This document shows, in pieces, positions 16,230 to 22,944 of a DNA stretch of 22,944 nt. The position numbers were made by a program, and so were the translations under genes. The notes beneath the pieces are model-generated. The model did no database searches and was not told the DNA's origin. It was given only the letters and a program-made list of their open reading frames with translations. The stretch's first letter is position 1, and every line of letters begins with the position of its first letter. The stretch comes from Erythrobacter donghaensis (GTDB lineage Bacteria; Pseudomonadota; Alphaproteobacteria; Sphingomonadales; Sphingomonadaceae), in the NCBI RefSeq assembly GCF_001557325.1, contig NZ_LSJS01000308.1, forward strand, positions 1-22,944, read 5' to 3'.

Positions 16230-16988
16230 TCACAGCATCGCCATGCCGCCGTTCACGTGGAGCGTCTCGCCCGTCACATATGCGGCCTCGCGGCTGGCGA
16301 GGAACGCGACCGCGGCGCCGATCTCGGCCCCCTCGCCCATGCGGCCCATCGGGATGCGACCGTTGATGGCGGCCTGCTGTTTCTCGTCGAGGGCAGCGGT
16401 CATCGCCGTGCGGATGAAGCCGGGGGCGACGCAGTTGGCGGTGATCCCGCGGCTGGCGACTTCCTGCGCGAAGGCCTTGGTCATGCCGGTGAGGCCTGCC
16501 TTGGCCGCGCAGTAGTTCATCTGCCCCGGGGTGCCGGTCGCGCCGACGACGCTGGTGATGTTGACGATCCGCCCAAAGCGCGCCTTCATCATCGGCTTGG
16601 CCGCGCCGCGCATCAGGCGGAAGGCCGCCTCGAGGTTGATGCGGATCACCTGATCCCACTCGTCATCCTTCATCCGCATCCCCAGATTGTCGCGGGTGAT
16701 GCCGGCATTGTTGACGAGAATGTCGACGCTCCCGAGCGTATCGAGCATCGCCGGGATCAGCTCTTCGACCTGGGTCTGGTTGCCGAGATCGCAGGTGATC
16801 TCGACATGGCCGTCATGCTCGTGGCTGTAGGCCTCGTTGAGTTCGTCGCGGAAGGCGCGCAGCTTGGCCGCGTTCGAGCCCGACAGCGCCAGACGCGCGC
16901 CCTGCGCGGCGAGCGCGTGAGCGATGGCAGAGCCGATCCCGCCGCTCGCGCCGGTGACGAGCGCATTCATGCCGGTGAGTGAAAACAT
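16230..16988 (-). CDS. fabG: 3-oxoacyl-[acyl-carrier-protein] reductase
   Basis: A 252-aa classical short-chain dehydrogenase of the FabG type. It reduces 3-oxoacyl-ACP with NADPH in the first reductive step of fatty acid elongation. Cofactor motif TGASGGIG (12-19), NNAG (93-96), N118 and the catalytic S146, Y159 and K163 are all present. The SVVGATGTPGQMNY segment and the C-terminal HVNGGMAML are diagnostic of FabG. I chose ATG at 16986-16988 because the fold begins at once and AAGGA lies just upstream. An earlier in-frame ATG at 17036 would add 16 unrelated residues. It follows the beta-propeller gene by 78 bp and shares a strand with fabD further upstream. acpP and fabF, usual downstream partners, are not here. 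A hairpin follows instead. Confidence 0.95.
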   Translation of the reverse strand: MFSLTGMNALVTGASGGIGSAIAHALAAQGARLALSGSNAAKLRAFRDELNEAYSHEHDGHVEITCDLGNQTQVEELIPAMLDTLGSVDILVNNAGITRDNLGMRMKDDEWDQVIRINLEAAFRLMRGAAKPMMKARFGRIVNITSVVGATGTPGQMNYCAAKAGLTGMTKAFAQEVASRGITANCVAPGFIRTAMTAALDEKQQAAINGRIPMGRMGEGAEIGAAVAFLASREAAYVTGETLHVNGGMAML

Positions 16989-17066
16989 CGTCGGTTCCTT
17001 GCCCCGGATTGATCGTGGCCCCTGTTGCGCGCGCAAGGCGCGAGGGTCAACGCCGGATCGCGAGCT

Positions 17067-18983
17067 TCACGGGGCAAAACTCGTCCGTCGCCGCTCGGTG
17101 ATGGCGCTGCCGGAGAGCTGGCCTTCGACCAGCTCGTAACCCATCAGCGCGAACACCCGTCCGCCGGTGAAGATCGGGCGGGCGTTGCCGTACCAATCGA
17201 CGCAGGAGGCCTTGCAATTGTCGCTCTCCGAAATTCCCGACGCGGCGGCGAGTTCACCGAGCGGGGAAAGCTTGCGCTGCTCGCGCCGCAGGAAGGTGAT
17301 CGCCGAGCCCGAGCCGAGGAACTCCCCGCCATCGCGCACCGACCCGCGCGTCACCGGCAGGCCGAGCAAGCCCGAGGTGCCGTCGGTGCTGCCCGGATCG
17401 GGTCGGAAGAAGAAGGCCTGGCTGCGGGTCTCGCCCTCGCCCGCTGCGGCAAGGATGTGGAAGTGCTCGAGCCGCGGCGTGCTCCCCATGGACAGTGCCG
17501 AAAACCCGAGCCCGTCGCCCCGCGCCGGACCGATCGCGATCGCGTCATTGCCCATGCGGTCGAAGCGGGTGACGCCGTGGGGGATCGCGATCTCCTGCAC
17601 CGCCCCGCCGCCGAGCGGCACGGCATAGACCTTCCCCGTCTCCTCTTCGCTGCGGTAATTGCCCGCGGCATAGAGCGCGTAGTCGCCCACGAAGCGGTTC
17701 TGGAAGCGCCAGCCCTTGGGCTCGGGCAGCGTGCGGTAATCGGCCTGCGCAAGTCTCTCCTCGCCGTTGCCGAAGCGCGCGAACGGCACGCTGGCGAGCG
17801 CGACAGAGCCGCCGCTCACCTCGCCCTCCCACATGCCATCGCCCCCGCCCTCGCCGCGCAGCAGCACCCGCAGCACGCCTGCGCCCGCGTCCTCGGCGAA
17901 GGAGAACTGGTCGATGGGCGATCCGCTGACCTGCACCGCGCCGGGTGTGCCGCCTGCGAGGGGAATGCGGTAGAGCTGCCCCGGAACGCCGCGTCCTTCC
18001 TCGAACGAGGGATCATCGGCCACTCCGGTCCAGACATAGACCGCCTCTGCCGAGACGTAGAAGGCGTGGCTCCACGTCCCCGCGATCGCGCTCGCGCGGC
18101 ACTCGAAACCGGCGGAAAGCTTGCAGCGGGTGACGGTGTGGAGCGTATCGAGCGGATAGCGGCCCGACCGATAGGGCTCGGCAACCATGAAGTCCTGCGG
18201 CTTCACCAGCGGCACGGGCCTCGCATAGGGGCTGCGCTTGCGGATCGCGGGCAGGCTGTCCTCGAGCTTGGCCCAGTTGGCATAGACCGGCGTGTAGACC
18301 ACCAGCTCGTCCCCGATCAGCCGCGAGGCATAGTTGGAGGACGAATAGTAATCGCCCGAGCGCATGTAGTGCGTGTCGCGATAGGCGAGCTTGCCATCGG
18401 CGGCGATGTCGAAGCGGTTGATCTCGGTCCCGTCCGAGCCATAGGAATAGCCGATCACGATAACCTGACGTTCATGGATCAGCATCTCGTCATACCAGGT
18501 GTCGCCGGGGTCCTTCTTGCCGGGGGGAAAGGCGTCGACCATGCCCGCAGGCGCGAGCGCGTCGCCGCCGATGCGGACCGTGAACAGCCGCCCGCGCCGC
18601 AAGATCACGAGATAGTCTCCAGCCTGCTTGACGATCCCGCCTTCGTCGACCCCGGCCTCCTGGGTGTTGGTGATGCTTTCGGCGGCCGGGGCGGCGTCAG
18701 CTTCGGGTTCGGCAACGTCGGCGACCGCGTAAGCCGGCGGCGCGGACATGACCAGCTCTGCGGTGACCATTATTCGCCGCTCGAGCCGCGCCATCTTGCG
18801 GGTGAAGGCGTCGAGCGCAGCCTTGTCGGCAAAGCCGCTGAGGCCCTTGCCGCTTGTGGCTGCGGCGCTTTCCTTGGCGTCAGAAGGTGCGCTGAAGCCG
18901 ACTGCGGCGATCAGCGCCACCACCAGCACCAGCACCACGCCTATCGACAGCGCCTGACCATCACGCGACTGCACCATGTCCAT
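17067..18983 (-). CDS. Membrane-anchored or secreted beta-propeller domain protein
   Basis: A 638-aa protein. Residues 11-31 form a hydrophobic segment (a signal anchor or uncleaved signal peptide). An alanine-rich linker follows, then the motif TNTQEAGVDEGGIVK (105-119) that opens the secreted C-terminal beta-propeller family distantly related to WD40 repeats (PF09826). The rest is repetitive beta strands. Cysteine pairs (RCKLSAGFEC; NCKASC near the end) suit disulfides outside the cytoplasm. Function is unknown; members are predicted surface or periplasmic proteins, and no catalytic residues are evident. The start at 18983 is supported by GGAG 6 nt upstream; M3 is an alternative. Oddly, it lies between fabD (51 bp before it) and fabG (78 bp after it) on one strand. 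That suggests either insertion into a fatty-acid operon or a coupled envelope role. Confidence 0.9.
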   Translation of the reverse strand: MDMVQSRDGQALSIGVVLVLVVALIAAVGFSAPSDAKESAAATSGKGLSGFADKAALDAFTRKMARLERRIMVTAELVMSAPPAYAVADVAEPEADAAPAAESITNTQEAGVDEGGIVKQAGDYLVILRRGRLFTVRIGGDALAPAGMVDAFPPGKKDPGDTWYDEMLIHERQVIVIGYSYGSDGTEINRFDIAADGKLAYRDTHYMRSGDYYSSSNYASRLIGDELVVYTPVYANWAKLEDSLPAIRKRSPYARPVPLVKPQDFMVAEPYRSGRYPLDTLHTVTRCKLSAGFECRASAIAGTWSHAFYVSAEAVYVWTGVADDPSFEEGRGVPGQLYRIPLAGGTPGAVQVSGSPIDQFSFAEDAGAGVLRVLLRGEGGGDGMWEGEVSGGSVALASVPFARFGNGEERLAQADYRTLPEPKGWRFQNRFVGDYALYAAGNYRSEEETGKVYAVPLGGGAVQEIAIPHGVTRFDRMGNDAIAIGPARGDGLGFSALSMGSTPRLEHFHILAAAGEGETRSQAFFFRPDPGSTDGTSGLLGLPVTRGSVRDGGEFLGSGSAITFLRREQRKLSPLGELAAASGISESDNCKASCVDWYGNARPIFTGGRVFALMGYELVEGQLSGSAITERRRTSFAP

Positions 18984-19034
18984 GCCTCTCTCCCCGTGAC
19001 CGGCTTTCCGCCGGACAGGAGCGAGATTAACCCA

Positions 19035-19970
19035 TCACAGGCTTTTGGCAAAGGCCTCAAGGTCTTGCATGGTGATGAGGCTGGTGACCTCGGCCTCCTT
19101 GTCGGTGCGGCTCACCATCGGGCCGACGACCTTGCCGCCGAGCTCGACGAACCTTTCGACGCCGTCCGCCCGCATCGCCAGCACACTCTCGCGCCAGCGC
19201 ACGCGGCCGGTGACCTGCTCGATCAGCAGCTTGCGCGCTTCATCGGGGTCGGTGACAGGCGAGGCGGTGACGTTGGCGTAGAGCGGCAGCGCCATTGCGC
19301 CGGGCGGGGTTGCCGCCAGCGCGTGGGCCATCTTCTCGGCCGCGGGTGCCATCAGCGTGGAATGGAAAGGCGCCGAGACATTGAGGATCATGCCGCGCTT
19401 GATCCCGTGCTCCTTCACCAGCGCCACCGCCCGCTCGATCGCGGCGGTATGGCCCGAGATGACGACCTGCGAGGGGTCGTTGTCGTTGGCGACTTCGCAC
19501 ACCGCACCTTGCGCGGCGGCTTCGGCCAGCGCCTTGGCCTGCTCGATGTCGGCGCCGAGCAGCACCGCCATCGTCCCATCGCCCACCGGCACCGCGGCCT
19601 GCATCGCCCATCCGCGCAGCTTGAGCAGGCGCGCGGTGTTGGTCAGGCTGAACGCGCCGATGCTCGCAAGCGCGGTGTATTCACCGAGCGAATGGCCCGC
19701 CACGCAGTTCGCGGTCTCGAGCAGGCTGACACCGAAATCGCGTTCCAGCACCCGCAGGGTGGCGATGGCATTGGCCATGATCGCGGGCTGGGCGTTCTCG
19801 GTGAGGGTGAGGCGATCCTCGGGGCCTTCGCGCATCAGGGCAAAGAGGTTTTGCCGCAGCGCCTCGTCGACCTCGCCGAAGACCTCGCGCGCGGCCGCGC
19901 TGGCGGCGGCAAGCTCCCCCCCCATGCCGACCTTCTGGCTACCCTGTCCCGGAAAGATGAACGCGCGCAT
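19035..19970 (-). CDS. fabD: Malonyl-CoA:ACP transacylase
   Basis: A 311-aa cytoplasmic enzyme that moves malonyl groups from CoA to acyl carrier protein, supplying extender units for fatty acid synthesis. Motifs visible are FPGQGSQ (6-12), the nucleophile S94 in GHSLGEY, R119 and H203 (APFHS), which together make the family's active site. Length is normal. I chose ATG at 19968-19970 because MRAFIFPGQGSQ is the standard N-terminus; a longer frame adds 26 unrelated residues. It starts 37 bp after the LD-carboxypeptidase stop and is followed by the propeller gene, then fabG. Co-transcription of the four genes is plausible from spacing but not proven. Confidence 0.97.
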   Translation of the reverse strand: MRAFIFPGQGSQKVGMGGELAAASAAAREVFGEVDEALRQNLFALMREGPEDRLTLTENAQPAIMANAIATLRVLERDFGVSLLETANCVAGHSLGEYTALASIGAFSLTNTARLLKLRGWAMQAAVPVGDGTMAVLLGADIEQAKALAEAAAQGAVCEVANDNDPSQVVISGHTAAIERAVALVKEHGIKRGMILNVSAPFHSTLMAPAAEKMAHALAATPPGAMALPLYANVTASPVTDPDEARKLLIEQVTGRVRWRESVLAMRADGVERFVELGGKVVGPMVSRTDKEAEVTSLITMQDLEAFAKSL

Positions 19971-20007
19971 GTGCAATCCCGCCTTGTTGTGATTTTGGCG
20001 GGCGCCG

Positions 20008-20838
20008 TTACGTCCGCGACGGCGGGCTGGCAAGGCCGAAGGGCACAACCCTGTTGGCAGAATAATGCCCGATCAGTGCGCGGCCGAGATAGGGCACCCC
20101 CATCCGGTCGCACCAGAAGCGCGCGATGTCTTCCTCGGTCTGGCCGAATTCGACGTAGTTTTCCGGGACATCGGTAACCGCGCCGAGCCTCAGCCCGGCA
20201 AGCCGCGGCAGGGTTCCGGCAAGGTGGAAGAACAGCCGGTCGATCGAATAGATGTGTTCGGCCACCTCCTCGACCATCAGCACATGGCCGGTGAGGTCGG
20301 GCATCATCGGCGTGCCCGCGATCATCGCGAGGGTGATGAGGTTGAAGGCCGCGGCGGGCGTGGTACCGTCGAGGCTGGGCTCGAGCCCGCTGGTATCGCC
20401 CTCGAGCCAGCGCAGCACGCGCCGGATCGCCTCCTTGCCACCTTCCGAGCGCGCGCTCACCGGCATGTGGCCGTGGACGCTCTGCCCGATGCGTTCGCGG
20501 TAGAGCGCGGCGAGGAGGTACCCGGCATCGGAGAAGCCGATATAGGTCTTGGTCCGCGCCGCGCGGTTCATCTGCGCGACCGCCGCCTCGGCAATGCGGT
20601 TCGAGCCGTAGCCGCCCTTGGCGAACCACACGACATCGAAGGCAGGATCATTGGCGAATTCGAGCAGCGCGGACAGACGGCGCAGGTCATCGCCCGCGAA
20701 ATGTCCCGCCCGCTCGAAGCACTGGTCGTGGAAGGTGACCCGGTGCCCCGGAAACTCGGCTGCCACCAGCGTCTCGAGCGCGGCCTGCTGTTCGCGGGTG
20801 ATCGGGGTGGCCGGGGCACAAATGGCGATATTCGTCAT
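20008..20838 (-). CDS. LD-carboxypeptidase (LdcA family, peptidase S66)
   Basis: A 276-aa cytoplasmic-type enzyme. The S66 family cleaves the terminal D-alanine from murein tetrapeptides, an LD bond, making tripeptides that can be reused. The N-terminal IAICAPATPI strand, the nucleophile S103 in IGFSDAG, E190 in LMVEEV and H258 in LIGHYSANRVVPFG fit the Ser-Glu-His triad. There is no signal peptide, consistent with cytoplasmic recycling. I chose ATG at 20836-20838 because the family's first strand follows directly; a longer frame would overlap the divergent gene. It is slightly shorter than typical LdcA (about 300 aa). A Mur ligase that may use its product is divergent, 56 bp away. fabD follows at 37 bp. 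The symbol ldcA would be reasonable, but orthology is inferred. Confidence 0.9.
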   Translation of the reverse strand: MTNIAICAPATPITREQQAALETLVAAEFPGHRVTFHDQCFERAGHFAGDDLRRLSALLEFANDPAFDVVWFAKGGYGSNRIAEAAVAQMNRAARTKTYIGFSDAGYLLAALYRERIGQSVHGHMPVSARSEGGKEAIRRVLRWLEGDTSGLEPSLDGTTPAAAFNLITLAMIAGTPMMPDLTGHVLMVEEVAEHIYSIDRLFFHLAGTLPRLAGLRLGAVTDVPENYVEFGQTEEDIARFWCDRMGVPYLGRALIGHYSANRVVPFGLASPPSRT

Positions 20839-20894
20839 GAGGCGCAGCCTATGGCGCTTGTCAGGGGGCGTGCAAGCCAATAACCAAGCCGGAT

Positions 20895-22322
20895 ATGGAT
20901 AACGGGGTCTCAACGGGCGCGCTCTCCGGGCGGCCCCTGTTCTTTTGCGGCATCGGCGGCTCCGGAATGCTCCCGCTCGCGCAGATCGCGAAGGGTCTGG
21001 GCCACCCGGTCGCCGGCTCCGACCGCAGCCGCGACCAGGGCCGGAGCCCCGAGAAATTCGCGTGGATGGAGGCGAACGGCTTCACTCTGTTCCCGCAGGA
21101 CGGCAGCGGGGTCACGTCCGCCGAGCAGGTGCTCATCGCCTCGGCCGCGATCGAGGACACCGTTCCCGAAGTCGCGCGCGCGAAGGAACTGGGCTGCGAG
21201 CGCCTGAGCCGCGCCGAACTGCTCTCTCAGTTGTTCAACGCCGCCGATTTCTCGGTCGCGGTGGGCGGCACCTCGGGCAAGTCGACCGTGACCGGCATGA
21301 TCGCCTGGATCCTCGCCGAGGCGGGGCACGATCCGACGGTGATGAACGGCGCGGTGATGAAGAACTTCGTCTCCCCCGCCAACCCCTTCGCCAGTGCGCG
21401 GATCGGTTCGGCCGGGGTTTTCGTCGCCGAGGTCGACGAAAGCGACGGATCGATCGCACTCTACCGCTCGACCGTGGGCGTGCTGCTCAATGTCAGCCTC
21501 GATCACAAGAGCATCGAGGAATTGCGGGTGCTGTTCGGCGATTTCGTCGGCGAGGCGGGGACGGCGGTGATCAACCTCGACAGCGAGGAGGCCGCCTACC
21601 TGCGCCCGCGCGCCGTAGGAGCAGTGACCTTCGGAGTGCGGGCCAAGCAGGCCGACATCGGCGTCGAGCCGGAATCGATCGAGATGAGCGCCGTCGGTAT
21701 CAGCGCGGTGGTGGTCGACAACCGACGGCGCGAGGCCTTCCCGCTCGAACTGCCGATGCCGGGGCTGCACAACCTGTCGAACGCGCTCGCGGCGATTGCG
21801 GCGGCGAATGCGGCGGGGATCGGGGTGGGTCACGCGGTCTATGCCCTGCGCAGCTTCAAGGGCCTCGCCCGGCGCTTCGATGTGATCGGCACCTCGCCTT
21901 CGGGCGTCACGGTGATCGACGATTTTGGCCACAACCCCGAGAAGTGCGCTGCCACCCTGCGCACCCTCAAGGCGACCCAGGGCCGGGTGATCGCCTTCTT
22001 CCAGCCCCACGGCTACGGCCCCTTGCGCCAGATGGGCGAAGAGCTCGCCCGCACCTTCGCGCGCGAGTTGGGGCCGGACGATGTGACGATCATGTGCGAC
22101 CCGGTCTATTTCGGCGGAACGGTCGACCGCTCCGTCGGCTCGGAGCGGATCGTCGAGCTTGTCAACGCCGCCGGTGGCAGGGCCGAGCACATCCCCTCGC
22201 GCGAGGATTGCGGTGCGCGGATCGCCGCCCTCGCCCGCCCCGATGACCGGATCGCGGTGATGGGCGCGCGCGACGACACGCTGACGGAGTTCGCGCGATC
22301 AATCCTCGCCCGCCTTTCGTGA
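20895..22322 (+). CDS. Mur ligase family protein, MurC/Mpl-like
   Basis: A 475-aa ATP-dependent amide ligase. It has a MurC/Mpl-like first domain (FFCGIGGSGM, 16-25), an ATP loop GTSGKST (125-131), the EVDESDGS segment (179-186) and the third-domain motif DDFGHNPEK. MurC joins L-Ala to UDP-MurNAc; Mpl joins the recycled tripeptide to it. The divergent LD-carboxypeptidase gene makes a recycling role (Mpl-like) more likely. The motifs are atypical: the loop lacks the GTHGKT histidine, and DDYAHHP becomes DDFGHNP. An unusual substrate is therefore possible. ATG 20895 has no clear Shine-Dalgarno sequence, though the glycine-rich first strand starts soon after it. The 3' end overlaps the next gene by 4 bp. 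Whether a normal murC exists elsewhere cannot be seen here. Confidence 0.88.
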   Translation: MDNGVSTGALSGRPLFFCGIGGSGMLPLAQIAKGLGHPVAGSDRSRDQGRSPEKFAWMEANGFTLFPQDGSGVTSAEQVLIASAAIEDTVPEVARAKELGCERLSRAELLSQLFNAADFSVAVGGTSGKSTVTGMIAWILAEAGHDPTVMNGAVMKNFVSPANPFASARIGSAGVFVAEVDESDGSIALYRSTVGVLLNVSLDHKSIEELRVLFGDFVGEAGTAVINLDSEEAAYLRPRAVGAVTFGVRAKQADIGVEPESIEMSAVGISAVVVDNRRREAFPLELPMPGLHNLSNALAAIAAANAAGIGVGHAVYALRSFKGLARRFDVIGTSPSGVTVIDDFGHNPEKCAATLRTLKATQGRVIAFFQPHGYGPLRQMGEELARTFARELGPDDVTIMCDPVYFGGTVDRSVGSERIVELVNAAGGRAEHIPSREDCGARIAALARPDDRIAVMGARDDTLTEFARSILARLS

Positions 22323-22609
22323 GCCTCTACGCCCGCGCCGCATTGCATGCGTGGCGGATGCTGGGGGCGCTTGCGCTGGCCGTGCTGCTGGTGGTGGCGG
22401 TCGATCGGCTCTACGGCCATTCGAGCCTCGCCTTCGCGGCGGCGATCATGATGCTACTGGTGGCCAACACCCCGATGCTGCGCTTCAACTGTCCGCAATG
22501 CGGCAAGAACGCCTTCTTCCGGGGGATCTTCGTGGTGCCCTGGCCCAACCGCATCTGCACCCGCTGCGGGCACGACCTCGACGCCTCCGACCCTTCGCAA
22601 AATCGCTGA
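22319..22609 (+). CDS. Small membrane protein with a C-terminal zinc ribbon
   Basis: A 96-aa protein of unknown function. Two hydrophobic helices (about 13-30 and 35-52) are followed by a four-cysteine ribbon: C58-P-Q-C61 and C80-T-R-C83, a probable zinc site on the cytoplasmic or periplasmic face. The start GTG overlaps the Mur ligase stop (GTGA), so translation is probably coupled. I see no enzyme motif. A gene of this size could be dismissed, but the CxxC pair, the membrane helices and the overlap support it. Confidence 0.75.
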   Translation: MSLYARAALHAWRMLGALALAVLLVVAVDRLYGHSSLAFAAAIMMLLVANTPMLRFNCPQCGKNAFFRGIFVVPWPNRICTRCGHDLDASDPSQNR

Positions 22610-22645
22610 TGGCTGAGCGGACGGCGCGCGGTTAGCTATCGGCCC

Positions 22646-22944
22646 ATGCACGCCCGCGACTTCTCGCTCGACACGCTGCTGGCGAATTGCGCGCAGCGCC
22701 ACGCGCACCGCCTCGCGACGGTTGACGGCTCCCAGCGCCTGACCTGGGCGCAGCTCGACACCCGCGTCACCAACCTCGCGCAGTGGATGCTCGCGCGCGG
22801 GATCGCGCCGGGAGACCGGATCGCGCTGCTGCTGACCGACGGTGCGCCGTTCCTCACGCTCCTGCTCGCCTGCGGCAGGATCGGGGCGATCGCGGTGCTG
22901 CTCAACTGGCGGCTCGCCCCGATCCTGCCGCAGGCGAGCAGGAG
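22646..22944 (+). CDS. AMP-forming acyl-CoA synthetase/ligase, N-terminal part only
   Basis: The gene starts at ATG 22646 and runs off the window, so only about 99 residues are visible. They match the opening of the AMP-binding (ANL) superfamily: a helix LDTLLANCAQRHAHR, then AT-VDGSQRLTWAQLDTRV, AQWMLARGIAPGDRIALLL, and LLACGRIGAIAVLLNWRLAP. Such enzymes adenylate a carboxylic acid and usually pass it to CoA. The AMP-binding motifs lie beyond the edge, so the substrate cannot be guessed. It follows the zinc-ribbon gene by 36 bp on the same strand and could share its transcript. Confidence 0.85.
   Translation, partial: MHARDFSLDTLLANCAQRHAHRLATVDGSQRLTWAQLDTRVTNLAQWMLARGIAPGDRIALLLTDGAPFLTLLLACGRIGAIAVLLNWRLAPILPQASR

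Noticed and set aside
17025..17036. 12-bp palindrome TTGCGCGCGCAA between the propeller and fabG genes
   Set aside because: It is a short alternating GC palindrome, common in such genomes, and no T run or known operator fits.
19000..19014. Small CCGGC/GCCGG hairpin between fabD and the propeller gene
   Set aside because: The stem is only 5 bp with no T run, too weak to call a terminator.
17025..20177. 1050-codon plus-strand open frame spanning the propeller and fabD genes
   Set aside because: It is striking in length, but it covers several real opposite-strand genes and is of low-complexity composition, so I treat it as a G+C artefact.

Overview
The window is 22.9 kb of GC-rich bacterial chromosome. 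Almost every recognisable gene points to an alphaproteobacterium of the order Sphingomonadales, probably of the Erythrobacter/Porphyrobacter type. The grounds are the very high G+C at third codon positions, a DUF2855 gene, a class II-like PHA synthase beside a PhaZ-type depolymerase, an isolated dnaN, and Sphingomonadales-like intergenic repeats. The genus assignment is inference. No rRNA, tRNA, insertion sequence or CRISPR array was seen.

Positions 1-1364 form an accessory-looking, visibly AT-richer segment (24 G+C of 60 in 541-600, against 40 of 60 in 4921-4980). It holds an unrecognised 259-aa protein overlapping a complete PIN-domain ribonuclease-like gene. Positions 1365-1691 are noncoding and filled with short hairpins and a 25-bp inverted repeat pair.

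The minus-strand block 1692-8620 has two tandem paralogous PAS-GGDEF-EAL-PilZ proteins for c-di-GMP turnover, one of them with a membrane region, followed by lepA (elongation factor 4). In the pair, the membrane protein keeps an intact EAL site but has an altered PilZ arginine motif. The soluble protein keeps the PilZ arginines but has a damaged EAL site.

The plus-strand block 8823-13352 has phaC (PHA synthase), phaZ (intracellular PHA depolymerase-like hydrolase) and an N-acyl-D-amino-acid deacylase-like amidohydrolase. There is a strong GC hairpin between phaC and phaZ and an inverted repeat upstream of phaC.

The minus-strand block 13359-16064 reads dnaN, then a DUF2855 gene, then a solitary PIN-like gene with lost acidic residues. 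The block 16230-20838, also on the minus strand, reads an LdcA-type LD-carboxypeptidase, fabD, a membrane-anchored or secreted beta-propeller protein, then fabG. The propeller gene therefore sits between two fatty-acid-synthesis genes, and a hairpin follows fabG.

On the plus strand from 20895, a MurC/Mpl-like Mur ligase is divergent from the LD-carboxypeptidase, 56 bp away. Together they suggest murein peptide recycling. A small membrane zinc-ribbon protein overlaps its end, and the start of an AMP-forming acyl-CoA synthetase runs off the window.

No single region can be declared a new system from sequence alone. The best candidates for follow-up are the PIN-associated pair at the left end, the complementary decay in the c-di-GMP pair, the propeller gene inside the fab cluster, and the murein-recycling cluster with its atypical Mur ligase.
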